A DNA stretch of 14,488 bases from an uncultured Planctomycetaceae bacterium (GCA_903921605.1 CAIXQV010000924.1:1-14488), one strand, 5' to 3'. Positions 1 through 8,837 are shown, counted from the first letter of the stretch. Program-made: numbers and translations. Notes: generated from the letters alone by a model not told the origin.

Positions 1-1
1 G

Positions 2-271
2 TCAACTCCTGATGATGCCGGTGCCGCTCTGGGAGCACTCAATCGCATCAACGAGGTGCTGGCCGTCGCGCCGCTGGGAGCCAATGCCGCGGGTTCCGGT
101 GAGGCGTCGGGCGAGCAAGTGGAGATTGAAAGTCTGTGCCGACAGATCGATGATGCTCGACAGCGCAAAGACTGGCCGACCGCAGATGGTCTTCGGAAGG
201 ATATCGAGAGCCGAGGCTATAACGTCAAGAATTCACCAAACGGCACGATCGCGGAGAAGCGGTTGGCGTAG
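2..271 (+). CDS. cysS: Cysteinyl-tRNA synthetase, C-terminal fragment (5' end outside window)
   Basis: This is the last 89 codons of a gene whose start lies left of the window; the stop is TAG at 269-271. Read from base 2, the frame is open. Its C-terminal part has the layout of the extreme C-terminus of class I cysteinyl-tRNA synthetases: a helix of the type ARQRKDWPTADGLRKDIESRG followed by a short strand ending in NSPNGT, matching the family's 'R..KD...AD.IRD.L...G....D.P.GT.W' signature. The enzyme charges tRNA-Cys in the cytoplasm. The catalytic HIGH and KMSKS motifs and zinc site would lie upstream and cannot be seen. The stretch before the motif (Ala/Gly-rich, VAPLGANAAGSG) is an ordinary variable linker. 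The call rests only on this short C-terminal signature. Confidence 0.8.
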   Translation, partial: STPDDAGAALGALNRINEVLAVAPLGANAAGSGEASGEQVEIESLCRQIDDARQRKDWPTADGLRKDIESRGYNVKNSPNGTIAEKRLA

Positions 272-425
272 TGGTGGCTTGGGCTCTGAAACACTGACAT
301 TTGCTCCGAACAGTGGCCCGACCGGAAACGGCGGTTGCTCATGCGGAAAATTTGGGTAAAGTGAGGATCCCTCCACGGTTCTTCCTGCCTCAAAACCGCC
401 GCATTTTGCTGTCTGGTGCAAAGCC

Positions 426-3014
426 ATGAATCGACTGAAATCCCTCTTGGTTGTGTCGGTACTCGCATTGACGTTGCCGCTTACATCCCTTCGTGCGGAT
501 GAATCTGCATCCAAACCTCAGTTTGAAAAACATATCCGTCCGATTCTGAAGGCTCATTGCTGGCACTGTCATGGAGAAGAGCCGGAGCTAAAAGGCGGCA
601 TCGATTCGCGGCTGGCTCTCTTTCTGTTAAAGGGCGGCGAATCAGGTCCGGGGCTTGTTCCTGGCGATCACAAAGCCAGCCTCCTCTATCAACGAGTCGC
701 CTCCGGAGAGATGCCGCCGGGCAAGAAGAAACTGTCGCCCGCAGAACTGCAGTTACTTGCTCAGTGGATCGATAACGGCGCAACGACCGAACGTCCCGAG
801 CCGGAAACTCTGGCGGCCGGAGATACGTTCACCGAAGAAGAGCGTCAGCACTGGTCGTTCCGCCCGATTGTGAAGCCGGAAGTACCTTCCGTCACCGCGC
901 AGGCGATGGTGTCGACTCCTGTGGATGCGTTCTTGCTGTCGAAGCTGGAATCAAAAGGTCTGAGTTTCAGTGCGGAAGCGGATCGTGAGACATTGATTCG
1001 TCGAGTGACGTTCGACTTGACCGGGTTACCTCCGACTCCGGAAGCCATCGACAAGTTTGTGGCCGATACGGCTCCGGATGCATGGACCAAACTTGTGGAC
1101 GAACTGCTGGCATCTCCGATGTACGGTGAACGCTGGGGACGGCACTGGCTGGATGTCGCCGGGTATGCGGACAGCGATGGCTACAACGAGACCGATGTCG
1201 AACGTCCATGGGCGTGGAAGTATCGCGACTATGTGATTCGATCGTTCAACAATGACAAGCCGTGGAATCAGTTTCTGGTTGAACAATTGGCCGGCGATGA
1301 ATTGTTGACTCCGCCTTATCAGGATTTGGCTCCGGAGCAGGCTGATCAACTCATCGCAACGGGCTTTCTGCGGATGTGTCCCGACGGAACAGCGGCCGGT
1401 GGCCCGGATGTCGTGACGGCTCGCAATGATGTAATCGCCGAAACAATCAAGGTCGCCTCAACGGCTGTGCTGGGCCTTTCCGTGGGCTGCGCGCAGTGTC
1501 ATGAGCATCGTTATGACCCGATTACTCAGGCCGATTATTATCGCCTGCGAGCACTCTTTGAGCCGGCTTATGATCCCAACAACTGGCGAGTTCCCGGTGG
1601 ACGCCTTGTTTCGCTGTGGTCCACGGAAACACAAAAAGCCGCTGCAACTGTTGATGCGGAACTCGCGGACGTTTCGAACAAGCGCACTGAGGAACTGGAT
1701 GGGATTGTCAAAGACACGTTTGAACGCGAACTCCAAAAGCTACCAGCTGAACAGCAGCCACTGGCTCGCGCCGCGCGAGAAACTGCGGCTGATAAGCGAA
1801 CTCCGGAACAGCAGCAATTGATCAAGGAGTTTCCTTTCCTGAACGTCGACCGTGGATCCGTTTATTTGTATCTGCCCGATCGACTGACCGGGTTCAACAA
1901 GAAATGGGACGATCTGACTGCCGAGACGAAGAAGAAACGACCGGCTGATGACTATGTGATGTGTCTCAATGAGGTGCCCGGGCAGATTCCGGTAACAAAG
2001 TTGTTCTCGCGCGGTGACCACCAGCAACCGCGTCAGGAGATCGCACCGGGCGAGTTGTCTGTTCTTAACTCCGGATCATTGGCAATTCCTGCTGACGATC
2101 CCGCAGTGCCAACTTCAGGCCGTCGACTGGCGTATGCGAAACATCTGACGAACGGACAACATCCGCTGGTTGCTCGGGTTCTTGTGAATCGATTTTGGTT
2201 GCATCATTTTGGTCAGGGGCTTGTGTCGACGGTTGCGGACTTTGGGGTGAAGGGCGAACAGCCTTCGCATCCGGAACTGCTGGATTGGCTGGCTCGCGAC
2301 TTTATGGACGAAGGCTGGACGCTGAAACGTTTCCATCGCCAGATGTTGAATTCCACGGCCTACCGTCAAGTGTCTGCTCATCGTCCGGAACTGGACGCTG
2401 TGGACGTCGAGAATCGCCTGCTGGGCCGCATGAATGTTCGACGACTGGAAGCAGAAACGGTTCGTGATTCCATCCTGCAGATCAGTGGCAAGCTGGCGGC
2501 AAAGCAATTCGGCAAGCCGATCCCGGTCAGCCCGGATGAGGTCGGCCAGTTTGTCGTGGCCGTTGATACTCGCGATTCTGCCGGACGGCCATCGGGGAAA
2601 GTCGAGGCGTTGGGTGAAGATGAATTCCGGCGTAGCATTTATGTGCAGGTGCGTCGGTCGATGCCGCTGAGTGTGATTGAGCCGTTCGATCTTCCGCGAA
2701 TGACACCTAACTGTGACCGGCGGCCGGTTTCGACGGCGGCACCTCAAGCTCTGCTGATGCTGAACAACCCGTTTATGGTGCAGCAGGCCGGCCTGATTGG
2801 CGACCGAGTTCGTGCCACAAGCAGCGACTTGCCGACGCAGGCGACTCTGACGTGGCGACTGATTTATGGACGAACTCCTAATGCTGATGAGATCACTTCA
2901 GCGGTTGAATTTCTGACTCCTCCGCCGGATGCTCCACCAGAAATTGCAGCGGCGAACTTGAATCTGTTGTGTCAGACCCTGCTGTGTTCGAACGGTTTCC
3001 TTTACGTCGAATAG
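426..3014 (+). CDS. Exported PSCyt1-DUF1549-DUF1553 (PSD1) cytochrome-like protein, 862 aa
   Basis: A large planctomycete-type exported protein. Residues 1-24 form a Sec signal peptide (MNRLKSLLVVSVLALTLPLT, cut near ADE). Residues about 30-120 are a PSCyt1 cytochrome c-like domain with the haem motif C45-W-H-C48-H49 and a possible distal ligand Met96 in the GEMPPGKK loop. Residues about 165-385 are DUF1549/PSCyt2, with DLTGLPPTP, YGERWGRHWLD and a second CxxCH, C355-A-Q-C358-H359, in GCAQCHEHRYDPI. Residues about 560-850 are DUF1553/PSD1 (NRFWLHHFGQG, VSTVADFG, SHPELLDWLA). These domains are well known as families but their biochemical role is not; a periplasmic redox or polysaccharide-related role is often guessed. 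No Shine-Dalgarno is evident before the ATG, but the signal peptide starts exactly there. The stop is 18 bp before a paralogue, suggesting an operon. Confidence 0.92.
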   Translation: MNRLKSLLVVSVLALTLPLTSLRADESASKPQFEKHIRPILKAHCWHCHGEEPELKGGIDSRLALFLLKGGESGPGLVPGDHKASLLYQRVASGEMPPGKKKLSPAELQLLAQWIDNGATTERPEPETLAAGDTFTEEERQHWSFRPIVKPEVPSVTAQAMVSTPVDAFLLSKLESKGLSFSAEADRETLIRRVTFDLTGLPPTPEAIDKFVADTAPDAWTKLVDELLASPMYGERWGRHWLDVAGYADSDGYNETDVERPWAWKYRDYVIRSFNNDKPWNQFLVEQLAGDELLTPPYQDLAPEQADQLIATGFLRMCPDGTAAGGPDVVTARNDVIAETIKVASTAVLGLSVGCAQCHEHRYDPITQADYYRLRALFEPAYDPNNWRVPGGRLVSLWSTETQKAAATVDAELADVSNKRTEELDGIVKDTFERELQKLPAEQQPLARAARETAADKRTPEQQQLIKEFPFLNVDRGSVYLYLPDRLTGFNKKWDDLTAETKKKRPADDYVMCLNEVPGQIPVTKLFSRGDHQQPRQEIAPGELSVLNSGSLAIPADDPAVPTSGRRLAYAKHLTNGQHPLVARVLVNRFWLHHFGQGLVSTVADFGVKGEQPSHPELLDWLARDFMDEGWTLKRFHRQMLNSTAYRQVSAHRPELDAVDVENRLLGRMNVRRLEAETVRDSILQISGKLAAKQFGKPIPVSPDEVGQFVVAVDTRDSAGRPSGKVEALGEDEFRRSIYVQVRRSMPLSVIEPFDLPRMTPNCDRRPVSTAAPQALLMLNNPFMVQQAGLIGDRVRATSSDLPTQATLTWRLIYGRTPNADEITSAVEFLTPPPDAPPEIAAANLNLLCQTLLCSNGFLYVE

Positions 3015-3032
3015 CTCAACCCAGAGAATGCA

Positions 3033-6020
3033 ATGCTTGTGGCAGGCTTAAGAATTGGCATCACCTTCAGCCTGTTGTTCTCAATTGGCATCACAACGAC
3101 ACGCGCTGATGAAACGCAGTTCTTTCGCGAATCTGTCGAACCCCTGTTGAAGCGGCGTTGTTATGAGTGTCATTCGCACTCGGGGTCGGAAATCAGCGGT
3201 GGTCTCGTTCTCGACTGGAAAAGTGGCTGGCAAAAAGGGGGCGATCGGGGCCCCGCGATTATGCCCGGTGATCCGGAAAACAGCCTACTGATCAAAGCTG
3301 TGCGGCATTCGGATGCGGATCTGAAAATGCCGGAAGAGAAGTTAAGCGATGAAGAAATCGCCGTACTTGTCGAATGGGTTAAGCAAGGGGCCGCTGATCC
3401 GCGAGATGCTGAGCCGCAGAAACCAGACTTGAAAGATGCGGCCGACTGGTGGTCGTTAAAGCCTCTGACGCGACCTGAATTCCCGCCGTCTGCGGAAGCC
3501 ACAGAATCAACGCATCCCATCGATCGATTCATTCGCGAAAAACTTCGAGCGAATGGGCTGACATCATCGGCCCAAGCTGATCGCCGCACGCTGATCCGAC
3601 GCTTGTCGATTGATTTGCATGGCCTGCATCCTGCGATCGAAGAAGTGGAGACCTTTGTCAACGATCCTGCTCCGGATGCTTATGAACGCCTCGTCGACCG
3701 CATGCTCGAGTCACCTCGCTACGGTGAACGCTGGGCACGGCATTGGATGGATACGATTCACTACGCGGACACGCACGGATATGAACATGATGTGCTGCGA
3801 AAGAATGCGTGGCGCTATCGCGATTATTTGATCCAAAGCCTGAACGAGGATAAGCCGTGGGATCGATTCATCCGTGAGCAACTGGCGGCTGACGCTTTGT
3901 ACCCCGAGGAAACTCATCTGATACCGGCTCTTGGTTTCATCGGAGCAGGCACTTACGATCATAGCGCGGCGGCCACGGCGGTCAATGCGTTTGAGAATCT
4001 TGACCGCGACGACATGGTGACACAAACGATGTCCGCGTTTGTAAGCACCACCGCCAATTGTGCTCGATGTCATCAGCACAAGTTTGATCCGATTTCTCAG
4101 GACGACTACTACTCCCTGCAAGCTGTGTTCGCCGGACTTGGCAAAGGCGACATCACCTTTGATGCGGATGCCTCTGTCGGCAGGACACGACGGCAATGGG
4201 CAACTCTGAAAGATGCGGCGGATCGCAAAGACGCGTCTATTCTTTTGCTACCGGAACACCAGACGCTGGTTGCAAAATGGATGAATCAACGAGGCCCCGA
4301 GGCCAACTGGCAGCCGCTGGACATCGAAGCGTTTGTGTCGGTCGATGCGGCCATGCTGATGCGTCAGCCGGACGGTTCGATTCTTTCGACGGGGCCACGG
4401 CCCGACAAAGAAACGACCACCGTCACCTGTTCGACAACGTTGAAATCCGTCACCGCGCTGCGACTGGACGTGCTCACGGATCCTTCGCTGCCCATGAATG
4501 GTCCTGGCCGCATGGACAACGGCAATCTGCATTTGACCGAGTTCGTCGTGCAGGTGTTTTCGCCGAAGTCTCCCGAGCCGAAGCAATTGGCATTTCGTAG
4601 AGCAACCGCGGATTTTGATCAGTCGGGATGGACTGCCAGTCACGCGATCGACGGCAATCTGACCACAGCTTGGGGCATTCATCCTCAGGTCGGACAACCT
4701 CATTTGATTGTCTTTGAGCTGGCGGAACCACTGGCTGTGGAACCGGGAATGAAACTGTCCGTGTTGATGCGACAAATCCACGGCGGTGGTCATATCGTCG
4801 GGCGATTTTCACTGTCGGCGACAGATTCTGACGCGGAGCTAACAGCAGTCGTACCTCTGGAAATCAATCAGATTCTAAAACTCGCAAATGATCAGAGAAC
4901 TCCTGAACAACAACTGGCTCTCGCGGCCCAAGTCGTTAATCAACTGGCGTCTGAAGAGCTTCAAAAACTGCCTGAGCCAGCTAAACTTTATGCCGCCGGA
5001 ACCCGTGCGGAAAACGAACGAGGAGTCATCACCTTCGCGGCACCTCGCACGATTCATGTGCTGCGACGCGGAGATCTCGACAAGCCCGGCGCGGAGGTTG
5101 GTGCGGGGGCATTGTCAGCGGTTTCTGCTCTGCCGGCCCGCTTTGAAATACCGGACGGCGCTCATGAGTCCCAGCGACGTGCGGCATTGGCCGAGTGGAT
5201 TGCTCATCGCGACAACCCACTGACATGGCGCAGCATTGCCAATAGAACCTGGCATTATCATTTTGGTCGAGGCCTGTGCGATACGCCGAGCGATTTTGGC
5301 CGCATGGGCGGTGTTCCGTCTCATCCGGAATTGCTGGAATGGTTGTCCATCTGGTTTCGGGACGATGCAAAAGGCTCACTGAAATCGCTGCATCGATTGA
5401 TCGTTACATCGGAAACGTGGAAGCAATCTTCAGCCCATCGAGACGATGCCGCGCAGGTTGATACGGATAATCGTCTGCTCTGGAAAATGAATCGACATCG
5501 CCTGGATGCAGACAGCATTCGCGATGCAGTGCTTGTGGTCAGCGGCCAACTGGATTTGACGACGGGCGGCCCTGGTGTTGCTCATTTTCTGTCGAGCCCC
5601 GGGCCCCAGCTGACGCCGGTTCTGGACTACGACTCGTTTGACTGGAGTACTCCTGGGGCCACTCGTCGCAGCATCTATCGAATTGTATGGCGAAGCATTC
5701 AGGATCCGTTTATGGAAGCTCTTGATTTCCCGGACCTTGGTCATCTGTCGCCGGTGCGAGGCTTCTCGTCGTCTTCACTGCAGTCGCTGGTGTTATGGAA
5801 CAATCACTTCATGCTGCACTTTGCCGAGAAGTTTGCGGCCCGCGTTGAAACGACAGGCTCAACATCGCAGGATCATGTCATCGCGGCCATTCGCAGCTGC
5901 TGGCTCCGAGAACCCACCATTGAAGAACTGACGGTTCTTGAAGAACTGTCGTCCAGTGGCGGCCTGACATCGGTCTGTAGAGCGTTGTTGAACTCCAACG
6001 AGTTCCTGTTTGTAGACTGA
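3033..6020 (+). CDS. Exported PSCyt1-DUF1549-DUF1553 protein with internal discoidin-like segment, 995 aa
   Basis: Paralogue of the preceding gene with the same domain order. Residues 1-25 are a signal peptide (ending TTTRADE). PSCyt1 at about 28-120 has C43-Y-E-C46-H47 and possible distal ligand Met99 (KMPEEKLS). DUF1549 at about 160-375 has YGERWARHWMDTIHYAD and a second haem-type motif C343-A-R-C346-H347 (CARCHQHKFDPI). DUF1553 at about 715-990 has NRTWHYHFGRGL, DTPSDFG and SHPELLEWLS. It is 133 aa longer than its neighbour mainly because of a beta-rich segment at about 455-600 (TSHAIDGN-like 'SHAIDGNLTTAWGIHPQ'), which resembles an F5/8-type C (discoidin) carbohydrate-binding fold. That resemblance is my inference from the AIDGN..T.W pattern. 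The start is the first ATG, 18 bp after the previous stop, with only a weak AGAGA-type ribosome site. Likely cotranscribed with its neighbours; molecular function unknown. Confidence 0.92.
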   Translation: MLVAGLRIGITFSLLFSIGITTTRADETQFFRESVEPLLKRRCYECHSHSGSEISGGLVLDWKSGWQKGGDRGPAIMPGDPENSLLIKAVRHSDADLKMPEEKLSDEEIAVLVEWVKQGAADPRDAEPQKPDLKDAADWWSLKPLTRPEFPPSAEATESTHPIDRFIREKLRANGLTSSAQADRRTLIRRLSIDLHGLHPAIEEVETFVNDPAPDAYERLVDRMLESPRYGERWARHWMDTIHYADTHGYEHDVLRKNAWRYRDYLIQSLNEDKPWDRFIREQLAADALYPEETHLIPALGFIGAGTYDHSAAATAVNAFENLDRDDMVTQTMSAFVSTTANCARCHQHKFDPISQDDYYSLQAVFAGLGKGDITFDADASVGRTRRQWATLKDAADRKDASILLLPEHQTLVAKWMNQRGPEANWQPLDIEAFVSVDAAMLMRQPDGSILSTGPRPDKETTTVTCSTTLKSVTALRLDVLTDPSLPMNGPGRMDNGNLHLTEFVVQVFSPKSPEPKQLAFRRATADFDQSGWTASHAIDGNLTTAWGIHPQVGQPHLIVFELAEPLAVEPGMKLSVLMRQIHGGGHIVGRFSLSATDSDAELTAVVPLEINQILKLANDQRTPEQQLALAAQVVNQLASEELQKLPEPAKLYAAGTRAENERGVITFAAPRTIHVLRRGDLDKPGAEVGAGALSAVSALPARFEIPDGAHESQRRAALAEWIAHRDNPLTWRSIANRTWHYHFGRGLCDTPSDFGRMGGVPSHPELLEWLSIWFRDDAKGSLKSLHRLIVTSETWKQSSAHRDDAAQVDTDNRLLWKMNRHRLDADSIRDAVLVVSGQLDLTTGGPGVAHFLSSPGPQLTPVLDYDSFDWSTPGATRRSIYRIVWRSIQDPFMEALDFPDLGHLSPVRGFSSSSLQSLVLWNNHFMLHFAEKFAARVETTGSTSQDHVIAAIRSCWLREPTIEELTVLEELSSSGGLTSVCRALLNSNEFLFVD

Positions 6021-6102
6021 TCGTCTTCACTTGTGGATTTAGAACGGTATACTCGGGGACCTGCAACGGCGATTTTTCTTCCTGCCATCCCAATTTCACC
6101 AC

Positions 6103-6107
6103 GGGAG
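6103..6107 (+). promoter_or_regulatory. Shine-Dalgarno site that fixes the DUF3500 gene start
   Basis: GGGAG lies 6 nt before the ATG at 6114. An in-frame ATG exists upstream at 6033, only 12 bp after the preceding stop, but it would add 27 residues ahead of a twin-arginine signal and has no such site. The site therefore supports 6114. Confidence 0.7.
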
Positions 6108-6113
6108 TTCATC

Positions 6114-7115
6114 ATGAAGTCTGAGAACAGAGTTGAATCCGGTGTTTCTGAGTGCTGCTCAGTCAATCGCCGCTCTTTTGTGAAAGCCGTTGCTGCGGCC
6201 TCTTCGCTGGCGATGCTTCCTAGGCGGGCATTTGCCGCCGGATTATTCGCCGGGCCGTCACGTACGAGTGCCTCAGAGACGGCAGTCGCCGAGTTCTACG
6301 CATCGCTGACCGACGATCAGAAGAAGGTGCTCTGCTTCAACTTCGAGCACGAGCTACGACACCGTATCAGCGCGAACTGGCATGTGACCAAGCCTACGAT
6401 GGGAGAAACCTTCTTCACATCTCCACAGCGTGAGATGGTGGGACGGATCGTAAAAGGTCTTTGCAGTGAAGAAGGCTACGAGCGGATGACTCGGCAGATG
6501 GACGAAGATGCCGGTGGTCTGCATGAGTTCAGCGTCGCAATGTTTGGTGAGCCGGGTTCAAAGCAGTTTGAGTTTATGTTGACCGGTCGACATCTAACCC
6601 TGCGAGCCGATGGTGACAGTGTTGACAAGGCCGCCTTCGGAGGGCCGATCGTTTATGGTCATGATCAGGGCGAATCAGATGCATCAAAGAACATTTACTT
6701 CTATCAGACTCAGCAGACCGATGCCGTCTTTAAGTCGTTAACATCAGAGCAGGCCGCTAAGGCTCTGCTGGAGAAAGCACCGGCCGAGGCTGCTGTGCAA
6801 GTGCAGGGCGATGGTGGGAAGTTTGCCGGGATCAAGGTTGGCGATCTGCAGGCTGAGCAGAAGGCCATGGTCGAGAAAACTCTGGGAGTGTTGCTTGCTC
6901 CGTATCGCAAAGAAGATATCGACGAGGTCATGCAGGTGCTGAAAGAGTCCGGTGGAGTCGATCAATTGCACATGGCGTTCTACCAGCAGGAAGACGTCGG
7001 CGGCGATAAGACCTGGGACATATGGCGTGTGGAAGGTCCATCCTTCGTATGGCACTACCGAGGTGCTCCGCACGTTCATGCTTACATCAATATCGGCCAT
7101 GTGAAGAAGTCGTAG
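6114..7115 (+). CDS. Tat-exported DUF3500 family protein, 333 aa
   Basis: Residues 1-42 look like a twin-arginine signal: N18-R19-R20-S-F-V-K, then the hydrophobic stretch AVAAASSLAML, then RRAFAA with a likely cleavage after Ala. Export of a folded, perhaps cofactor-bearing protein is implied. The mature part matches my recollection of DUF3500: FYASLTDDQKK near the start, HELRHRISANWHV, an FMLTGRHLTLRAD core, a GPIVYGH loop, a long helical LxxEQKAMVEKTLGVLL segment, and a His-rich end (WRVEGPSFVWHYRGAPHVHAYINIG). The family has no established biochemical activity. The conserved histidines (HVHAY, TGRH, YGH) would suit metal binding, but that is inference. It sits 93 bp after the second PSCyt/PSD1 gene and just before a strong terminator, so it probably ends that operon. 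DUF1501, the usual partner of PSD1 genes, is absent. Confidence 0.85.
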   Translation: MKSENRVESGVSECCSVNRRSFVKAVAAASSLAMLPRRAFAAGLFAGPSRTSASETAVAEFYASLTDDQKKVLCFNFEHELRHRISANWHVTKPTMGETFFTSPQREMVGRIVKGLCSEEGYERMTRQMDEDAGGLHEFSVAMFGEPGSKQFEFMLTGRHLTLRADGDSVDKAAFGGPIVYGHDQGESDASKNIYFYQTQQTDAVFKSLTSEQAAKALLEKAPAEAAVQVQGDGGKFAGIKVGDLQAEQKAMVEKTLGVLLAPYRKEDIDEVMQVLKESGGVDQLHMAFYQQEDVGGDKTWDIWRVEGPSFVWHYRGAPHVHAYINIGHVKKS

Positions 7116-7177
7116 CCGGTTCTCTTCTGATCATGTGTGCCACTGACCTTACATAACGCTGATACTCTCGATGAATG

Positions 7178-7214
7178 GAAGCCCGCTGCTGGAAAGTGGT
7201 GGGCTTCTTTTTTT
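7178..7214 (+). terminator. Strong Rho-independent terminator ending the PSCyt/PSD1-DUF3500 unit
   Basis: GAAGCCC (7178-7184) pairs perfectly with GGGCTTC (7201-7207). The stem extends inward through five more pairs, three of them G-U (7185-7189 with 7196-7200), leaving the loop TGGAAA at 7190-7195. A run of seven T follows at 7208-7214. It sits 62 nt after the DUF3500 stop, in the convergent gap before motB. There is no comparable T-run on the other strand, so it works for the + strand only. Confidence 0.88.
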
Positions 7215-7330
7215 GACGAATTGTGGATGCGTTGTCGTGAGAATGATATCGTTTCAGCCACGGCCACTCGCTTGCTGTGCGATGCCTTCCCAAAGCATGC
7301 CAGTTGTCTTCGGCAAAGGCAACGCAGTAC

Positions 7331-7921
7331 TCAGTTCTGCTCCACCATATTGCGAATCACTTCTTCCGCGAGCGCATCAAAGTCGACTCGGTTCAATGAG
7401 GTTGATACCAGATCCTGGTAAACGCCCTGAGTCGACTGCATGGCTTCATTGGTAATCTGCTGTCGCATTTTGCGAGACAGCATGAGCTTTGCAGCTTCTG
7501 TTTCAGACATCGTCCCAGCACGCACCGCCGGTGAATTTTTTGCCGCATCAATTTGCTTCTGGGCCTCGCCTTGCCAGCGTTCGGCTTTGTCAGGTTCCTC
7601 CAGAATGGCATCCGCCACCATCGTGGTCTCGCTGTCCTGATTCTCTCGACTCGCCAGGTTGCCTCGACCTCGCCCGGACGTTCGATTCTTGGCACCAGGC
7701 ACCGGACCGGCGTATTCCTGTTCGAACACGCCTGCGGAATCTTTCGGCCTGTTGTTCGAACCTGAAAGGCTGAACCCCACCGGATCCACGAAGTATTTGG
7801 CGACCGAATCCTTCACCTTCTGGTCCTGCGACACCAGCCACATCACCATGAAGAAAGCCATCATGGCCGTTACAAAGTCTGCGTAGGCCACTTTCCAGGC
7901 ACCACCACCGCCACCCGCCAT
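7331..7921 (-). CDS. motB: Flagellar motor stator protein MotB, short form lacking the OmpA-like domain (196 aa)
   Basis: MotB forms the proton channel of the flagellar stator with MotA. The N-terminus carries the hallmark motif: W9-K-V-A-Y-A-D15 runs straight into a single membrane helix (about 13-31), where D15 corresponds to the proton-carrying Asp32 of E. coli MotB. A plug-like amphipathic segment follows (VKDSVAKYFVDPVGFS, about 35-52). The rest is a Gly/Arg/Ser-rich linker (about 60-100) and a charged helical region to the end. There is no OmpA/MotB peptidoglycan-binding domain: the NxxLSxxRA pattern is missing and the protein is about 100 residues shorter than usual MotB. The 215 bp to the converging gene could not hold the domain in another frame, so this is not a simple frameshift. 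A strong site AAGGAG (minus strand, 7929-7934) lies 7 nt before the ATG. It lies 55 bp behind motA, so the two are probably cotranscribed. Confidence 0.88.
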   Translation of the reverse strand: MAGGGGGAWKVAYADFVTAMMAFFMVMWLVSQDQKVKDSVAKYFVDPVGFSLSGSNNRPKDSAGVFEQEYAGPVPGAKNRTSGRGRGNLASRENQDSETTMVADAILEEPDKAERWQGEAQKQIDAAKNSPAVRAGTMSETEAAKLMLSRKMRQQITNEAMQSTQGVYQDLVSTSLNRVDFDALAEEVIRNMVEQN

Positions 7922-7976
7922 CTGTCTTCTCCTTCAGCGACTGCTGTTCCCGTTCTCCGACTTACATGCACGGTTG

Positions 7977-8837
7977 CTATTTCGCGGCGTCAACCGCCTT
8001 CAGCATTTCATCGAGTTCTTTGGCCGTTGGTCGAACTCCGGTCCCGCAGCCACGACGAACATTATCCATGACGGCTCGAGGTGACCCTCCGCCGGCGAAT
8101 CCAACCACGGCGGCCACAATTGTGCGTCGCAAGGCAACTTCTTCATGTCCCAGAGCGTCCATCGCACCGGCCATCGGGCCGACCATGCCGTATGAAGCCA
8201 AAATTCCAAGGAACGTTCCGACGAGAGCGGCACCTACTTTGTGACCAATCTCTTCCACGGGACCACCGATGGCTCCCATGGTGACCACGATCCCGAGTAC
8301 CGCCGCGACGATCCCGAATCCCGGCAAACCGTCCGCCGTTCTTGTCATCGCCATGACGGCCGCATGATGCTCTTCTTCAAACACATGAATCTCTGTCTCC
8401 AGAAGCGCCTGCAGATTGGCTGCATCGTTGCCTTCCATCGCGCCCTGCAAAGCACCTGTCACGAATTCCATCAGATGGTGGTCATTGGAGACTTTCGGAT
8501 ACTTTTTGAAAGTGGCGTTGTCATGTCCTTCGGCAAGAATCGATTCCCACGCCAGCATTCCATCGCGTCGTGCAATTCGAAACAGTTCGTAATGCAGCTG
8601 GAAGATCTGGTTGTAGGTGACTTTCCCAACATTGCCTCCTTTCAGCGTGGCGATCAGACCATGGATCAAGTCCTTGATCACTTTTAAAGGAGAGCTGCAG
8701 ACCATGGCTCCGAGAGCCGCGCCTCCGATGGTCACAATTTCCGAAGGGTGAACGAGCGAATGCATGTTCCCGCCCGCCATGGAGAATCCGGTGAGCACCG
8801 AACCGATAACGATGATGATTCCGATGATAACCAGCAT
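7977..8837 (-). CDS. motA: Flagellar motor stator protein MotA, 286 aa
   Basis: MotA is the ring-forming inner-membrane subunit of the stator that couples ion flow to flagellar rotation. Four membrane helices are visible: about 1-20, 33-50, 171-190 and 201-224. The cytoplasmic loop holds R90 and E98 (LFRIARRDGMLAWES), matching the E. coli residues that contact FliG. The conserved prolines are P172 (GLPGFGIVAAVLG, E. coli P173) and P221 (SYGMVGPMAG, E. coli P222). Length is normal (E. coli 295 aa). GAGG on the minus strand (8845-8848) is 7 nt before the ATG. A candidate sigma-28-type promoter lies about 60-86 nt upstream. Only motB follows; no other flagellar genes are in the window. Confidence 0.95.
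   Translation of the reverse strand: MLVIIGIIIVIGSVLTGFSMAGGNMHSLVHPSEIVTIGGAALGAMVCSSPLKVIKDLIHGLIATLKGGNVGKVTYNQIFQLHYELFRIARRDGMLAWESILAEGHDNATFKKYPKVSNDHHLMEFVTGALQGAMEGNDAANLQALLETEIHVFEEEHHAAVMAMTRTADGLPGFGIVAAVLGIVVTMGAIGGPVEEIGHKVGAALVGTFLGILASYGMVGPMAGAMDALGHEEVALRRTIVAAVVGFAGGGSPRAVMDNVRRGCGTGVRPTAKELDEMLKAVDAAK

Noticed and set aside
329..401. CGGCGGTT (329-336) and AACCGCCG (394-401) as a possible cysS terminator
   Set aside because: The 57-nt loop and lack of a following T-run argue against a terminator; an 8-bp match at this distance may be chance.
2115..2747. 210-codon open frame on the minus strand inside the first PSCyt/PSD1 gene
   Set aside because: It is antisense to a well-supported DUF1549/DUF1553 gene; its Arg/His-rich sequence has no recognisable motif and no ribosome site was noted.
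3711..4196. 161-codon open frame on the minus strand inside the second PSCyt/PSD1 gene
   Set aside because: It is a shadow of the conserved DUF1549 region on the other strand, with no domain signature.
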